Source of the DNA: Yamagishiella unicocca
Lineage: Eukaryota > Chlorophyta > Chlorophyceae > Chlamydomonadales > Volvocaceae
Assembly: GCA_003116995.1 (NCBI GenBank)
Contig: BDSL01000041.1
Span: forward strand, 124,001-188,000
DNA: 64,000 bases
Direction: 5' to 3'
In this document: positions 25,801-35,900 of the stretch, piece after piece
Layout: every line of letters begins with the position of its first letter
Numbering within the stretch: the stretch's first letter is position 1
Position numbers and translations under genes: made by a program
The notes under the pieces: model-generated
Databases searched by the model: none
The model's input: only the letters and a program-made list of their open reading frames with translations
What the model was told of the DNA's origin: nothing

Positions 25801-26124
25801 CGAATGCGTCTGTCGGACGTCCCCCACATGGTGGAGCTTCTGCGCGCCTTCAGCGACGAGCAGCTGGCGGCGCTGCGGCTGGGCATGGCCAAGTACTACC
25901 GAGCTTTCGTCTGGGAGCGTGAATGGGGCGGCCTGGCGTACGAGTGGACGCTGGCGGGGCTCCAGCGCCGGGTGTATAACCTGGACGGAGAGTACTTCGA
26001 CGGACACGTCGACAGCGGTGGCAGCAGCAGCAGCCGGCGCCGACTGCGGGGAGCGCAATCAAGGGGAGCGGGTGGTGGTACAGCGGGGCCAGAGTCGTCT
26101 ATATCCGGTGGCCAGGGGTTTTAG
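16871..26124 (+). CDS. EGF/exostosin-type GT47 glycosyltransferase
   Basis: Golgi-type glycosyltransferase family 47 protein with Cys-rich EGF-like units. Phase-consistent exons: 17167-17228, 18194-18294, 18698-18829, 19245-19295, 19853-20047, 20922-21079, 21371-21427, 21785-21882, 22321-22458, 23104-23186, 23520-23576, 24100-24198, about 24395-24535, 24575-24673, 24835-24953, 25260-25353, 25771-26124. EGF-like segments are CNYEEGRCECRWGYTG, CPASCSNGRGYC...CTCHYGFDGHDC and CGGRGTCHSGFCHCQDGW. The exostosin core begins FKIYMYELPWDV, includes DYACIQVKRDLVVP, and ends with the nucleotide-sugar site region FCVAPYGHGWGIRLMQSMY...GCIPLIIQDHVYQPFE. The sugar substrate cannot be told. The first exon is uncertain: a phase-compatible candidate at 16871-17027 carries a hydrophobic stretch (AVLATLLMFTTFNL) that could be a type II signal anchor. 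In volvocine algae such proteins probably build wall or matrix glycans (inference). Confidence 0.9.
17632..17680 (-). repeat. Dispersed element family 2
   Basis: Reverse-complement copy of the family whose core is ATCCGCGAATCCACGG followed by CCGACAAACC. It lies in the first sure intron of the exostosin gene (17229-18193), which also holds a family 1 copy. Confidence 0.75.
18131..18180 (-). repeat. Dispersed element family 1
   Basis: Reverse-complement, partial copy (TCTGTTCTAAACGGTTTTCC ... CACGGGTCTTCC) ending 13 bases before the 3' splice site of the same exostosin intron. Its C/T-rich end may serve as the polypyrimidine tract. Confidence 0.75.
18366..18472. repeat. 11-bp minisatellite (GTACAATCATA/G)n
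   Basis: About nine copies of GTACAATCATR directly after the donor site region in the exostosin intron 18295-18697. It is AT-rich, unlike the surrounding sequence. Confidence 0.85.
18588..18610 (+). repeat. Short telomere-like motif
   Basis: The run GGTTTAGGGTTTTAGGG followed by TTTTG contains one TTTAGGG and one TTTTAGGG unit, the telomere repeats of Volvox-type and Chlamydomonas-type algae. It lies inside an exostosin intron. Two to three units can arise by chance. Confidence 0.4.
19389..19425 (-). repeat. Dispersed element family 2
   Basis: Reverse-complement copy (TTTGTCGGCCGTGGATTCGC then GGATGATCC) in exostosin intron 19296-19852. Confidence 0.75.
19444..19500. repeat. 6-bp microsatellite (GGAACT/C)n
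   Basis: About nine copies of GGAACTGGAACC-type hexamers in exostosin intron 19296-19852, between the family 2 and family 1 copies. Confidence 0.8.
19638..19681 (-). repeat. Dispersed element family 1
   Basis: Reverse-complement partial copy (GTCTGGCCTAAACGGTTTTT ... GAGGTCTTCC) in exostosin intron 19296-19852. The same intron also carries a family 2 copy in the same orientation, the same pair order as in intron 17229-18193. Confidence 0.75.
20096..20826. repeat. 22-bp minisatellite, about 32 copies
   Basis: A G-rich unit of 22 bp, AGGGCCGGGAAGGGGG plus CCAGGT, CCAGAT or ACAGAT, repeated through exostosin intron 20048-20921. The three unit variants are interspersed, which suggests several rounds of unequal exchange. 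It yields long Pro-rich false frames on the minus strand. Confidence 0.95.
21661..21695 (-). repeat. Dispersed element family 2, diverged
   Basis: Diverged copy (GAGTCGCGGATTCTCTTATC then AAACCCCC) in exostosin intron 21428-21784. Confidence 0.6.
22489..22857. repeat. 9-bp minisatellite (GGCAGGAGG)n, about 41 copies
   Basis: Long array of GGCAGGAGG with scattered GTAGGAGG(G) and GACAGGAGG variants, inside exostosin intron 22459-23103. It encodes false poly(Gly-Gly-Ala) and Cys-Pro-Ser frames. Confidence 0.95.
25374..25471. repeat. Hexanucleotide (GGGGGC)n, about 16 copies
   Basis: Pure G-tract array just after the donor of exostosin intron 25354-25770. On the transcribed RNA it could fold into G-quadruplexes. 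Confidence 0.95.
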
Positions 26125-26281
26125 GGTTTATGGAGGATGCGGCCTGGGGCAGTAGCGGTTGTTTGCATCGAGCACCGGCCCGCCCGAAGAGTGACCGTGC
26201 CGAACGTGTACGGCACCTGTACGACGGTGGTTGGGTAGGGTGGATTGGGAATGGGGCCATCTATTGAGAGCGACGTCTACG

Positions 26282-26286
26282 TGTAA
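26282..26286 (+). terminator. TGTAA polyadenylation-type signal
   Basis: The TGTAA motif, the usual polyadenylation signal of Chlamydomonas-type algae, lies about 158 bases past the exostosin stop codon. Being five bases long, it is suggestive only. Confidence 0.5.
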
Positions 26287-26289
26287 TGC

Positions 26290-27236
26290 TGGTTGCTTTG
26301 GGTGCATGGGGACGTTTGGTTCGTGGCGGCGGTCGGGTCAGCGCCCCGGCCCTGCGTGACGCGTCGGTCGGGAGAGGACGAAGCTGGGTGGAGGAGAATA
26401 AGGAGAAATGCCGCCGGAGGTCGGGCAGGTTGTGCGCTTGGAACAGTGGGGCGAGTGGACGGTAGCCAAGGGTATCAACTGCTAATGTCCACAACGCGAA
26501 GCGATGCGAGTGATTGCTTGCTTCTCTGCGGTTGCAAGCACAGGAAGTTGCAGGGCAGGGTTGGAGACGCGTGTGATGGACGTGTGCAGAGTGTGGCAGT
26601 CGCTATTGGCCTTACGTCGGATTTTCTTCGTTCAATGCTATGATCACCCTGTAATTGAGGGTGCGAAGCGGGCGGGTTTCATGCGTCGGGATGCCGTCGT
26701 ACGCAATCAGGGGTCAGTGATGCCAACCAATTTATGCCCGGGTATCCTTGATGTTCGGCGTTGGTACTTGGACGCCAATGGATGGACGGGGGCAGGGGCG
26801 AAGCACGCACAAGCCGACTTCGCCCAACCGTGGCATTCAGGTTCTTACAGTGCCGCCTGCGCACAGGTTCCTTGGAACGGGTACATGTTGAAAGAAATTG
26901 TTTCCATTATAGCTGTAAATGTCCTAAAGCTGCTAGATGGTTGCGCAATGTGGAACAGAGTTGGACGAGCAGCAAGGCCCGTCCCGTCCGCTCTGACTTA
27001 AACCGGAAGCTGGGCTAAGACTGTTATTGTTCCAAATACCAGCTGGGATAACAAGATGTACAAGCATAGGAAAAGGAAACACACATTTTTGCGCACATTG
27101 GCAGTTGTTTGCTCCGGTAGGGCAGCCAACGGGGCAAACGCCGTGTCAAGCTTATATTCGTTAAGATAAAGTCTGCATAAGAAGGCCTTTGCAAGCAGGA
27201 CTTTCCTACGTGAGCCCAGGCCAACAGCGACACAAC
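26290..27236. other. Intergenic, probable IFRD promoter
   Basis: No coding frame with recognisable domains lies between the exostosin 3' end and the IFRD start codon. Confidence 0.5.
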
Positions 27237-30200
27237 ATGGGCCGCAGTGAGTGGCGTGCTCTGACCGTTTTTTTCAAGCTCTTTTGGTGACCTCTATTTG
27301 GGTTGAGCAGGACGCGTCAACGGCGTGGCAGCTGCTGCATCGTCGTGCCTGGAACTGGCTTCGCTTGGGGGACGCGAAGGGCCAGGCAGCGTCAGCACCT
27401 CCAGCGTGTGCAGCGCCTTTAGCTATCTTGATGGCGACACAGAAGACATCCAGGTCGACGAATTCGAGCGGCGGCTTGATTCCCTGTTCGAGAAGCGGTG
27501 AGTTGTAGCCGTGGCAGGCGATGTTCCGTCATAGCTTCCGACGGCCCCTTCGCTGTCCCGCTCGCAGAGGCTCCACAAGGGAGAAGGCCCTGGGATCTCT
27601 GGCAGTGATGCTTCGTGTGGACTATCGCGACGGTGATTGCGCTTCTCAGTAAGTACTCGTACCTTATACTGCCACTGTAAACGCCAGGAAACTGTCACTT
27701 TTGATTTCCCGGCGCCTTTCTGTCCCTCTCCCCACCACCCCACCCTCCACACACGCCCCACCATGCTGCGTACCGGATCGAATCCAACACACTCGTCGTT
27801 CGCTCAGCCAAATCCTGCCCCTGACCTCAGGAAATCCTCAGATCGCTCCATCGCTCCCAGCCCACTTGCCAATCTGGCCGTGTGCCCCGTCCCATCGCAG
27901 CAACGAAACCATCACCAGTCGCTGCCTGCTGGCGCTGAAGCGGGGCTCGCCGGCGGAAAGCAGTCTCGCCTCCCAGCTCCTGGGCCTCCACGTCCTCACG
28001 CTCGGCCAACCGGATGACAGGTGCGCTCCCCCCGCGGCCCCCCGCAACCTACCCCCCCCCTCCGACCTGGGCCCCCTTCCCGCAACCTACCCCCCCCCTC
28101 CGACCTGGGCCCCCTTCCCGCAACCTACCCAACCCCGCACCCGCAACGTCCTAGGGACCTGGGTGTCCTAGGGGCCTGGGTGCCCTCCGCCCACTTCGCA
28201 ACAGACTAGCCTCCGCTGCGCCAGGGCGCACTGATGCACTACAGCACCCGCAAGCAGCAAACCCTCGCGGTCTTTCGCGCCCCTCCCTCGCTGCCCGCAT
28301 CACCCCAGCGGCGCCTGTTTCGCTCAGGTTCCGTGTGGCTTCCAAAACCTTGCCCAACACCCACCCGCCCATCATGACGCCGGCTCATGGCATTCGGGCC
28401 CCCGGGTTCTGCCCGCCGCACCACCCCATCCCAAACGCCCGTAATCTCCGCGTATGTACCCATTCCTCCACTCCCCCCGCCCCACACGTCTCGAACCGTC
28501 TGTCCTAAACGACTTTCTTTTCGTACACGGGTTTTCCTTTCAACCCACCCCGACGCACACACCGGTGTCCGAACCCTATGCACCAGCTACACTTCCCACG
28601 TCGAGTAACCCGGTTCGTGTTTTTGCAACCCACGCCCCCCCCCCGCCTCCACAAACACGCACACTCACCAGCATGTTCCGCAGCCTACGTCCCGAGCTGG
28701 AGCGTAGCGCCATCGGCGCCACCGGCGGCGGCAGCGCGGTGCAGTGTGCTGCGGTGGACAGTCTGGCGCTGGCGACGTTCGTGCTATCGGAGGAGGAGGC
28801 GGGCAGCCGGGCGGTCATGGACCGCCTGAGGGCCATGTGGGCCAGGGGTGGGTGCGGGGAGGCGGCGCGAAGGCGGCGCGAGGAGGGAGGGGGGGAGGTG
28901 CGGGCATGGTGCCTAAGGGGGACAGTTTAGCGCCGACCCACATGGGGGGTGGGCGGAAGCGTGTAGGTAGAGAAAAAGGCGGGGGTGGGGTGGGCGGTTG
29001 GCCGGGTGTGAGGCGGGTCGTGGCGGGCGTGATCGTGCGGAGGGAGGGGGGGTTAAAAAGAGGATCCGCGAATCCACGGCCGACAAACCAAGGGCGGTGA
29101 AGGCGGCCCAGCACCCGTGCTGGGCCTCAGCCCATGCGTCGAGGGAGCAACTTGCTGCGCACTCCATGATGATAGAACCGCAGCAGCGTGCTTCGATGGA
29201 CGTGTCTTTGGGCCTAGATAGGCACTACTTACGTCAGGCACGGACGCAGGTACCGCGACGGCCCACCATCCGCACGATACGTCGTCGGCACTGGTCGCGA
29301 AAGGCCGTCCGCTGCCGTACCCACCCGCTGCGCAGCAGGTGACGTCAAGGCCCGTTCCGCTGCCGTACGCGGCTGGTCGTTCCTGCTGACGTCACTGGAC
29401 GGCCACCTGCGCGACGACGAGGCGGCGGCCTGCATGGCCGCGCTGGCGGGCCTTATGGAGGAGCGCGATCTGGAGCTGCGCACCGCCGCCGGCGAGGCGG
29501 TGGCCGTGCTGCGCGCGTGCTGCTCGGCGGGGGTGCTGGCAATGCTCGTGGAAGGGGACGAGGAGGCGGAGGCGGACGGGGAGCTTGAGGGCCGGGGCAA
29601 GGAGGAGAAAGAGGAGGAGAAGGAGGAGGAGGAGGAGGAGGCAGCCGGCAATAACGGCGCGGGCCATGGACAGCAGCACGGCGGCCGGCAGGGGGCCGCC
29701 AGGGGCGGCGGCGCCGCCTCCGGCGGCCGCGCTGGGCGCCGCTCGGCTGGCGACGATTGCGGCGACATGGGTGGACTGATGGAGCGCATGCAGGACCTGG
29801 CCGCGAACAAAGGTGCGTGCTGGGGAGGGGGGCTGGCGGGGAGGGTCGGTGGGTTTGGAGGGCCAGGAGCTGTGTGGGCCGGCGGTTCGTTGCTCGGCAA
29901 ACCGGGTATTCTCGACCCTCCGCCCCCGTGGATTATCCCCTCCCCCCCCCGCTTCGTGGAACCTGACTTAACCCTCCCACACACACCCGCTTCGCTCCCC
30001 TGGCCCCCAGGCGACAAGCTCCGCCGCAGCCGCCGCGACCGCGCCTCCCAGCGCTCCACTTTCCGCGGCCTGCTCGCGGCTCTGAGCGGCGAGGAGGTGC
30101 CCGAGTGCCGCATCAAGCTGCAGCACGGCGACTCGCTGACGGTGGAGGGCGTGGCTGCCACGCACCGCCTCGCCTTCCTGCGCCGCTTCCTGGCGGGGGG

Positions 30201-30793
30201 CTTCCAGGTGTGTCGCCGGGACAGCAGAGGTGCACGGGCGGGCGGGCGGGCGAGCGGCGGAGTCGGGAGTTGAGCCGCGTTATGCGGATCCCCTCTGATC
30301 CCCTCGGCAAGTCGGGGTGCAAAACGTCCTTGGGAGGGCATTGCCAGCCAACCGTCCTTGGAGGGAGCGCAATGGCCTTTGAGAGGGGCAGCGCCGTGTT
30401 CGTGCTGTAGCGGTGTGCCATGAAGCCTGGGGGACGAATCGGACGTTGTGGGAGGGCTCTTAAGCCCTAACCCTGACCGATGTGGGACGGCGCTTAGCCC
30501 TGACCGACGCCTCCTGCCGTGGCGAGGCTGCCTGACTGAGACTCCCTCGCGCCCCCTCCCCCCTCCGGGCCCATGCTGCACCAACCCAACCCGGCCCGCA
30601 GGCGCACCTGCAGCACAACTCGCTGCTGCATGACGTGTTCGGCTTCCGGCCGCGCATGGAGCGCCCCGAGCGCATGAGCGCCGTGGAGAAGCGCCTCAGC
30701 CGCAGCTGCCACAGCGCCGACGCAAAGGCGCGCGCGGCGGACCGGCAGTGGTCCCGGGACGCCAAGGCCTCGCGACACGGCATGGGGTACTAA
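27237..30793 (+). CDS. IFRD (interferon-related developmental regulator) homologue
   Basis: Eight exons in consistent phase give 478 residues, close to the family's usual length (about 450): 27237-27246, 27311-27497, 27568-27648, 27901-28020, 28672-28847, 29339-29812, 30011-30207, 30602-30793. The N-terminal helical IFRD domain shows VDEFERRLDSLFEKR, GSTREKALGSLAVMLR, ETITSRCLLALKRGS and ESSLASQLLGLHVLTLG. An acidic, poly-Glu and Gly-rich linker follows. The IFRD C-terminal region shows RASQRSTFRGLLAALSGEEV, then LLHDVFGFRP and LSAVEKRL-type motifs (here MSAVEKRLSRSCHSADAKAR). Known members are transcriptional co-regulators, and mammalian and yeast relatives also act with ribosomes. The start ATG GGC CGC sits on a 10-nt first exon chosen because it gives a good donor (GTGAGT) and matching phase. 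Confidence 0.92.
28498..28545 (-). repeat. Dispersed element family 1 plus flanking module
   Basis: Reverse-complement partial copy (CTGTCCTAAACGACTTTC ... ACACGGGTTTTCC) in IFRD intron 28021-28671. The next about 75 bases (GTGTCCGAACCCTATGCACC ... GAGTAACCCGG) match, reversed, the sequence at 47785-47840, so the full element is longer, about 130 bp. Confidence 0.75.
29050..29098 (+). repeat. Dispersed element family 2
   Basis: Forward copy with core GATCCGCGAATCCACGGCC then GACAAACC and AGGGCGGTGA, in IFRD intron 28848-29338. It is nearly identical to the copy at 36852. Confidence 0.85.
29925..29950 (-). repeat. Dispersed element family 2, fragment
   Basis: Short fragment (CCCCCGTGGATTATCCCC) in IFRD intron 29813-30010. 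It is too short to be sure by itself. Confidence 0.4.
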
Positions 30794-32966
30794 GTAGCTA
30801 ATGTGTACTAAGTGGCATGAGCCCGCGGCGATGCGGCTGCGTGGGTCGCGGAGGGGGTCCAACTGCCCGGGCGCGGCTTGAGCGGTAGAAGGGGAGGGGA
30901 TGTGGGAAGGAGCAGGAGGCGGAGGGCACGGGAAGCGGGAGGAGGCGGCGGTGGTGGTGGCAGAGGTGCAGGAGGCGGAGGACAGGGGAAGCGGGAGGAG
31001 GAGGCCGTGGTGGTGTTGGTGGTTGGAGAATCATGGTACGTAGGTAGGTAGGCAGGCGGCGGCGGCGGCTTAAACGGACGCGCGCTATGGTACGGGATAG
31101 CATGCCGCCGGTTGCTTATTCCTCTCTTCATGAGGTGGTCGGGTTTGTAGCATATGTCGTCATTTGGGTGGGTGGCTACCGCGGTTGGGTGCTGTGCCTC
31201 CTCCAAGTGCAAGATTCCCACACGCCGAGTCGGGGCTGATGCCGTCTGATGCGAGGATAAGTAGGCGCGGGTACGTGTGCGGTTATGGAAGGGCTCCGAA
31301 GTGGACTGAAGTGGGGGGGGCCGGAGCCGCGCCCTGGCCCCGTGTTGAGCGCAGTGTCGCGGCCGGTAGTTGTACGAGGTAGCGTGTTCGGCGTGCCGTT
31401 GGCGGCGCGGCGTGGTGCGCTAATAAAGAGGCCTGTGCTCCCAGCGCCAGGGAGGGGTAGCGGCGTCAGGATTTTTGGACTTTTGGAAACCCGTCGTCGT
31501 TCGTGCAAGACCATATGTTCGTACACACATGGGCGTGGGAACGTGACGCCGGGATGGTGGGTGGTGGGTGGTGTTGCAACGCTGCGCGCGAGCGCTTGCC
31601 GATGGCGGGCGGGCTGATGACAGCAGCCTGCAGGGAGGGCACGTGGCGCTTGGAGTGCGGGTGTCGTATATTTGGAAAAATGAAATGGATCGTTGCATCT
31701 CGTGGGCAACGCGTTTTTGGTTAGAAGTAGCCCCGGCCATAGGGGGCCCATAATGTCCCACATACAGGCGGATGCAAACGGGAGGATGATGTTTGGACAG
31801 GTATACTATCATCCCTCGAGCAATGGCAAACATGCCTTGTTAATCAAATCTAATAATTACCGAATGCGAACCGGCTGCGTAATGTATTGCCGTTGACCGT
31901 GACCGGTGTTGCGGGTGTGTGGGTCTGCTAGGGTGCTGGCTTCTGGTCCTGCTGCTCCTTCGCCTGTGCACCGTGCGGCACCGTGCCTTGTAACCACCAA
32001 TAACCTGACAGCAAGGCACACGTATCAGCCTCCCCCATTTGCACCGAATGAACATGACCAGTACGGCTCGGCTTCCACGCAAACCCTGGGAAATCTACCT
32101 CATCTACCACCCAGCACAGGACGCCTTTGTTGCTGAACAGCTGTGCCGGTCCCTCCGTCTTGTGTCTCGTTGCTTAATCTTGGACCAGTCAACAGCGGGG
32201 ATCGGCGGGGTGAAACTATTAGCCACTGACGTTTGCGCCTGAGCTGCATGACAACGGTCTGAAACGACGGGTTACAGCCTGGCCCTTACAGACGGTGGTG
32301 GCTGTCCTTATTCAACAAGTGTGCCAGCTAGTATGCTTCCAGGCAGGATTACAGCAACCATAATAGTATTCCATACTGCATATGACAATGACTGGCCCCG
32401 GGAGCCCATGCTGGGAGGATCGACTGGTTGCTGTTCCAGTTTCGGTTGGCTCTTCGTCTTCCGCGTCACCGTTATCAACATCGAAACCCGTTTATGGAGT
32501 CCTTCTGCTGCAGATAATACCATCAAGGCTTCGAACGTATGCCTCTGGGATGTTCGGCAGTGTGGGGCATTACAGTGGCATCCATGCCGTCCGCGCGTGA
32601 CAGCGTAGGCGTGAACATACGAGAACTAAACATTTAAAGTATAACGATCATTTTGTGCATAGCCATAAATTACCGTAATTCTGCGTTGCTCCTCCTGCCC
32701 GAAATGTTAGTTTGGCGCGCTGATGATCGCACAGATGCTGAGGTTCCTAGCCTCAAAAATACGCCTTGTCACCTGAGCTGAAAACTGCGGCTTGAGGGCT
32801 AGTCCTCTGGGCATCGACTCCGATTCCGGCTCCGCCGGTGCCAGTGACCCCCCAAGTTCTGCCCTCCGTCTATTCATCTACTAGCATATAGCGGTGGTGG
32901 CAGACAGTGGACGCTGGATCGCCAACTCGCGACGCCCGCCCTTCGCTCGAATTCCCCGTCGTCGTC
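30794..32966. other. Intergenic between IFRD and paralogue A
   Basis: Contains IFRD 3' sequence with G/A-rich runs (30890-31010), then AT-richer sequence with no recognisable gene on either strand. The promoter of paralogue A should lie at its right end, but no element is distinct. Confidence 0.5.
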
Positions 32967-35900
32967 ATGAGCGCTGCCGCGCGGGCGCTCGCAACGCAGC
33001 AGGAGCAGCGGCGCAGGCGGCTTTTGCTGGGGCCATTACTGGTTGCTCCAAAGGGATCGGAACGGTTTGAGCGGCCGCGAGAGAGACCACAGGAGCAGCC
33101 GACCAGGGCGGCGGAGGACTGCAGCGATGGTCAGAAGAAGGGACAGGACCAGGCGCAGGTACATGGAGAGGGCAGCTCTCCTCCCCCCCCCAAGAAGCTG
33201 TCCCTCTCACAACAGCGATCCCTGGCGACGCTGTGGCGGCTGCATCCCACCGCAATGCTCCTGGCCGACCGCGGTCGCGGCCGTGCAGGTCCATCTGCCA
33301 GCGGCGCGCCAGCGAGCCTCGGGCGCCGCTGGCGCAAGCCTCTGCCGTGGGGGCACCAAATCCCAGCCGCCGCCGCGCCCGCCGCCGCTGAAGGCCAGCT
33401 AAGCGGTTCGGAGTGGCTGTCCACCCACAGCACAGACCACGGCGTTAATGCGCTTGTCACGATTCGGGAACGCAGCACCGCCAGCTCCGACCCACATCCG
33501 GCGGCACAGGGATACGCTGACAGGTGGCCGGGCGCGTGCGGGGCGTGGGCCGCCGACGCGCAATCGTGCCCAGGGCCGGCGCGGCCGCCGCCCCAACACA
33601 GCTACGAGCCCCACGACCTGCCCTCCACAGCAGGCCGCAGTGCTACGCAGGACACGAGGTGCATCCGGGGGGAGGTGCGTGGGTGTGTGGGTGCGTGGGT
33701 GCGTGGGTGCGTGGGTGTGTGGGTGTGTGGGTGCGTGGGTGCGGCAGGCGGCTGCGGCAGGCGGCTGGGGGATATGCGGGATTCCTCGGTGATTCGTCGG
33801 TGATCGTTGGTGATTCGTTGGTGATTCGTTGGTGATTCGTTGGTGATTCCTTGGCGATTCCTTGGCGATTCCTTGGTGATTCCTTGGTCGTGCGCGAGGG
33901 TGCTGTGCCCGAGTATGTGGCGGCATGGGTCGGATGCGCAGCAGGCTGGCACGGCGGCGGCTGTTCGGTGCCACTCGCGGCGGAGTTGCTGGCTTGGTTC
34001 CGCCGGCTGTCACGTGTGTCAACTCCATCGCCATCATCACCACCACCACCACTAATATTTCCACCACCACCTGCATCACCACCACCACCACCACCACCGC
34101 CGCTGCCCGTATGCCACCCACCCTCAGGCCCCCCGTCCGACCGGGCTGCCCAGCCCCGCGGGCAACGGACCCACGGACCCCCCTCGCGCCAGGCCGTGCG
34201 GCAGGCCGGATTGCTGCACCTGCGCCGGTGCGCCAGCCGGCTCCGACTCACGGGCTGAGGCGGGCGCTGCGAGCGCTGCTCGGGTGCAGGACCCCGGCCA
34301 AGGCATCCGGCCGGGCCGCCATGACCTGCAGGCCTACATCGAGGAGGCTCCTTTCATGGAGCTGGACGTGATGGCAAGGGCGCTGACGTCAGCGGAGCGG
34401 CGGCTGGGCGCTGGCAGCAGCGGCCTCAGCGCCAGCGAGGCTGCATGGTGGGGGCGGGCGCGGGCTCGCGTGTTTCGCGAGGTGACGGAGGATTTGCGCA
34501 TCCTGCAGGAGAGGGTGGTGCTGTCGGCGAGTCGTGGGAGAAACAGCCTCGACGTGCTGCCTAAAGGGCTGCTCGAGCGGGGCTTGCAGCTGGTCCGTCT
34601 GGGGCATGACGAGGCGCTGCCCAAGGAAGGCTGTCGGGCCGAGGCGTTCTTGCGGGGGCGCAGCAAGTTGGCGGCGGTCTTTCGGGACTCGTTGCGGGGC
34701 AAGGTGCGGGCTGGGGGTCTGATGGACGTGCTGGATGAGATGCTGGCCGTGGCGCCCGGTGGAAGCGGCGCACGCGAGCACGGAGACGGAGTGCGCAGGC
34801 GAGGTATAGCGGGGGTTCTGGAAGCCATGCCGAAGGCCTGTGCCGACCGATGGCTCGAGGTGCTGACCGCTTCGGAGCGCAACGGCGGAGTCGATGAGCT
34901 GGTGCGTGAGGCGGAGTGGTGGGACCCGTGGTTTTTGGGAGAAGGGGGGTGAAGAATGCAACCAGGCGCGGGGGAATGGCGGCGTTAGCTTTGGCCCTCC
35001 ATCAAGGTAGCCAATTGCTGCGTCCTCTAAACAGTGACGCGCGCTTGAACGCATTAGGAGCAGGTCTCCGTTGTATCTGTCTACAGACCTAGCGGAACCA
35101 CGGCCAAGGGAACGGGCTCGGTTTGAACAGCGGGAAAGAACGGGGAAGAAAACCCTGTTGAGCGTGACTCTAGTACGCATATTAGAGAGCAAATCCGGGG
35201 AAGCGCGTGGACGGGGCCCTGTACCACCCGGGCCCTGTGCCACCCGGGCCCTGTGCCACCACCCGCTTCCTCCCATTCGTCGGGGGGCCGACAGATCCCA
35301 TTGCGCGGGTGTTGTCCCTACGCCGGTGCAGGTTGCCAGGCGGGCCCTGGGCGGACTGCTGCTGAGGCAGTTGTTCCACACGGAGTGCTACGCGGAGCCG
35401 CTGGCCTGCGCGGCCATGTGTACATGCTTCAAAGTGATCCAGGCAAGCCAGGGGTGGGGTGGAGGTGTACTGGGTGGAGGGAGGCTCCAGGGGGGAGTCA
35501 GCTCCACACGGTAGAGATGCACCGCAAGGGTGGGAGCGGTCGTTGGCAGTTGCTGGGAGCTGCTGGCTAGTCTCCCTGGCAGTTGCTGGCAGCTGTGGGC
35601 AGCTGCTGGCAGCTGCTGGCTATTATTGACGGCCGTCACCGAACGCAAACCCGCTTCCGAACGCAAACCCGCGCAGGACACCGTGGGGGCGGTCGCCTCG
35701 CCCTTGTACCTGTACGTAGCGGTCGTGATGGGGCCGCTGCCGTCCCAGGAGCAGCTGGCGTCCCCTGGGGCGACCCATGGGTCACCCATGCTGGAGCGCT
35801 ATTCATGTGAAAGCCTCTTCAACACGGTGGCGCGGGTAAGTCAGGGCATCTCGCGCCCAGGCCACGCCAGCGAGCTCGCCGCCGTGATATCGTGGGCGGT

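Noticed and set aside
34389..35381. 330-residue minus-strand frame
   Set aside because: Shadow of exons 2 and 3 of paralogue A; no motifs, and codon pattern follows the plus strand.
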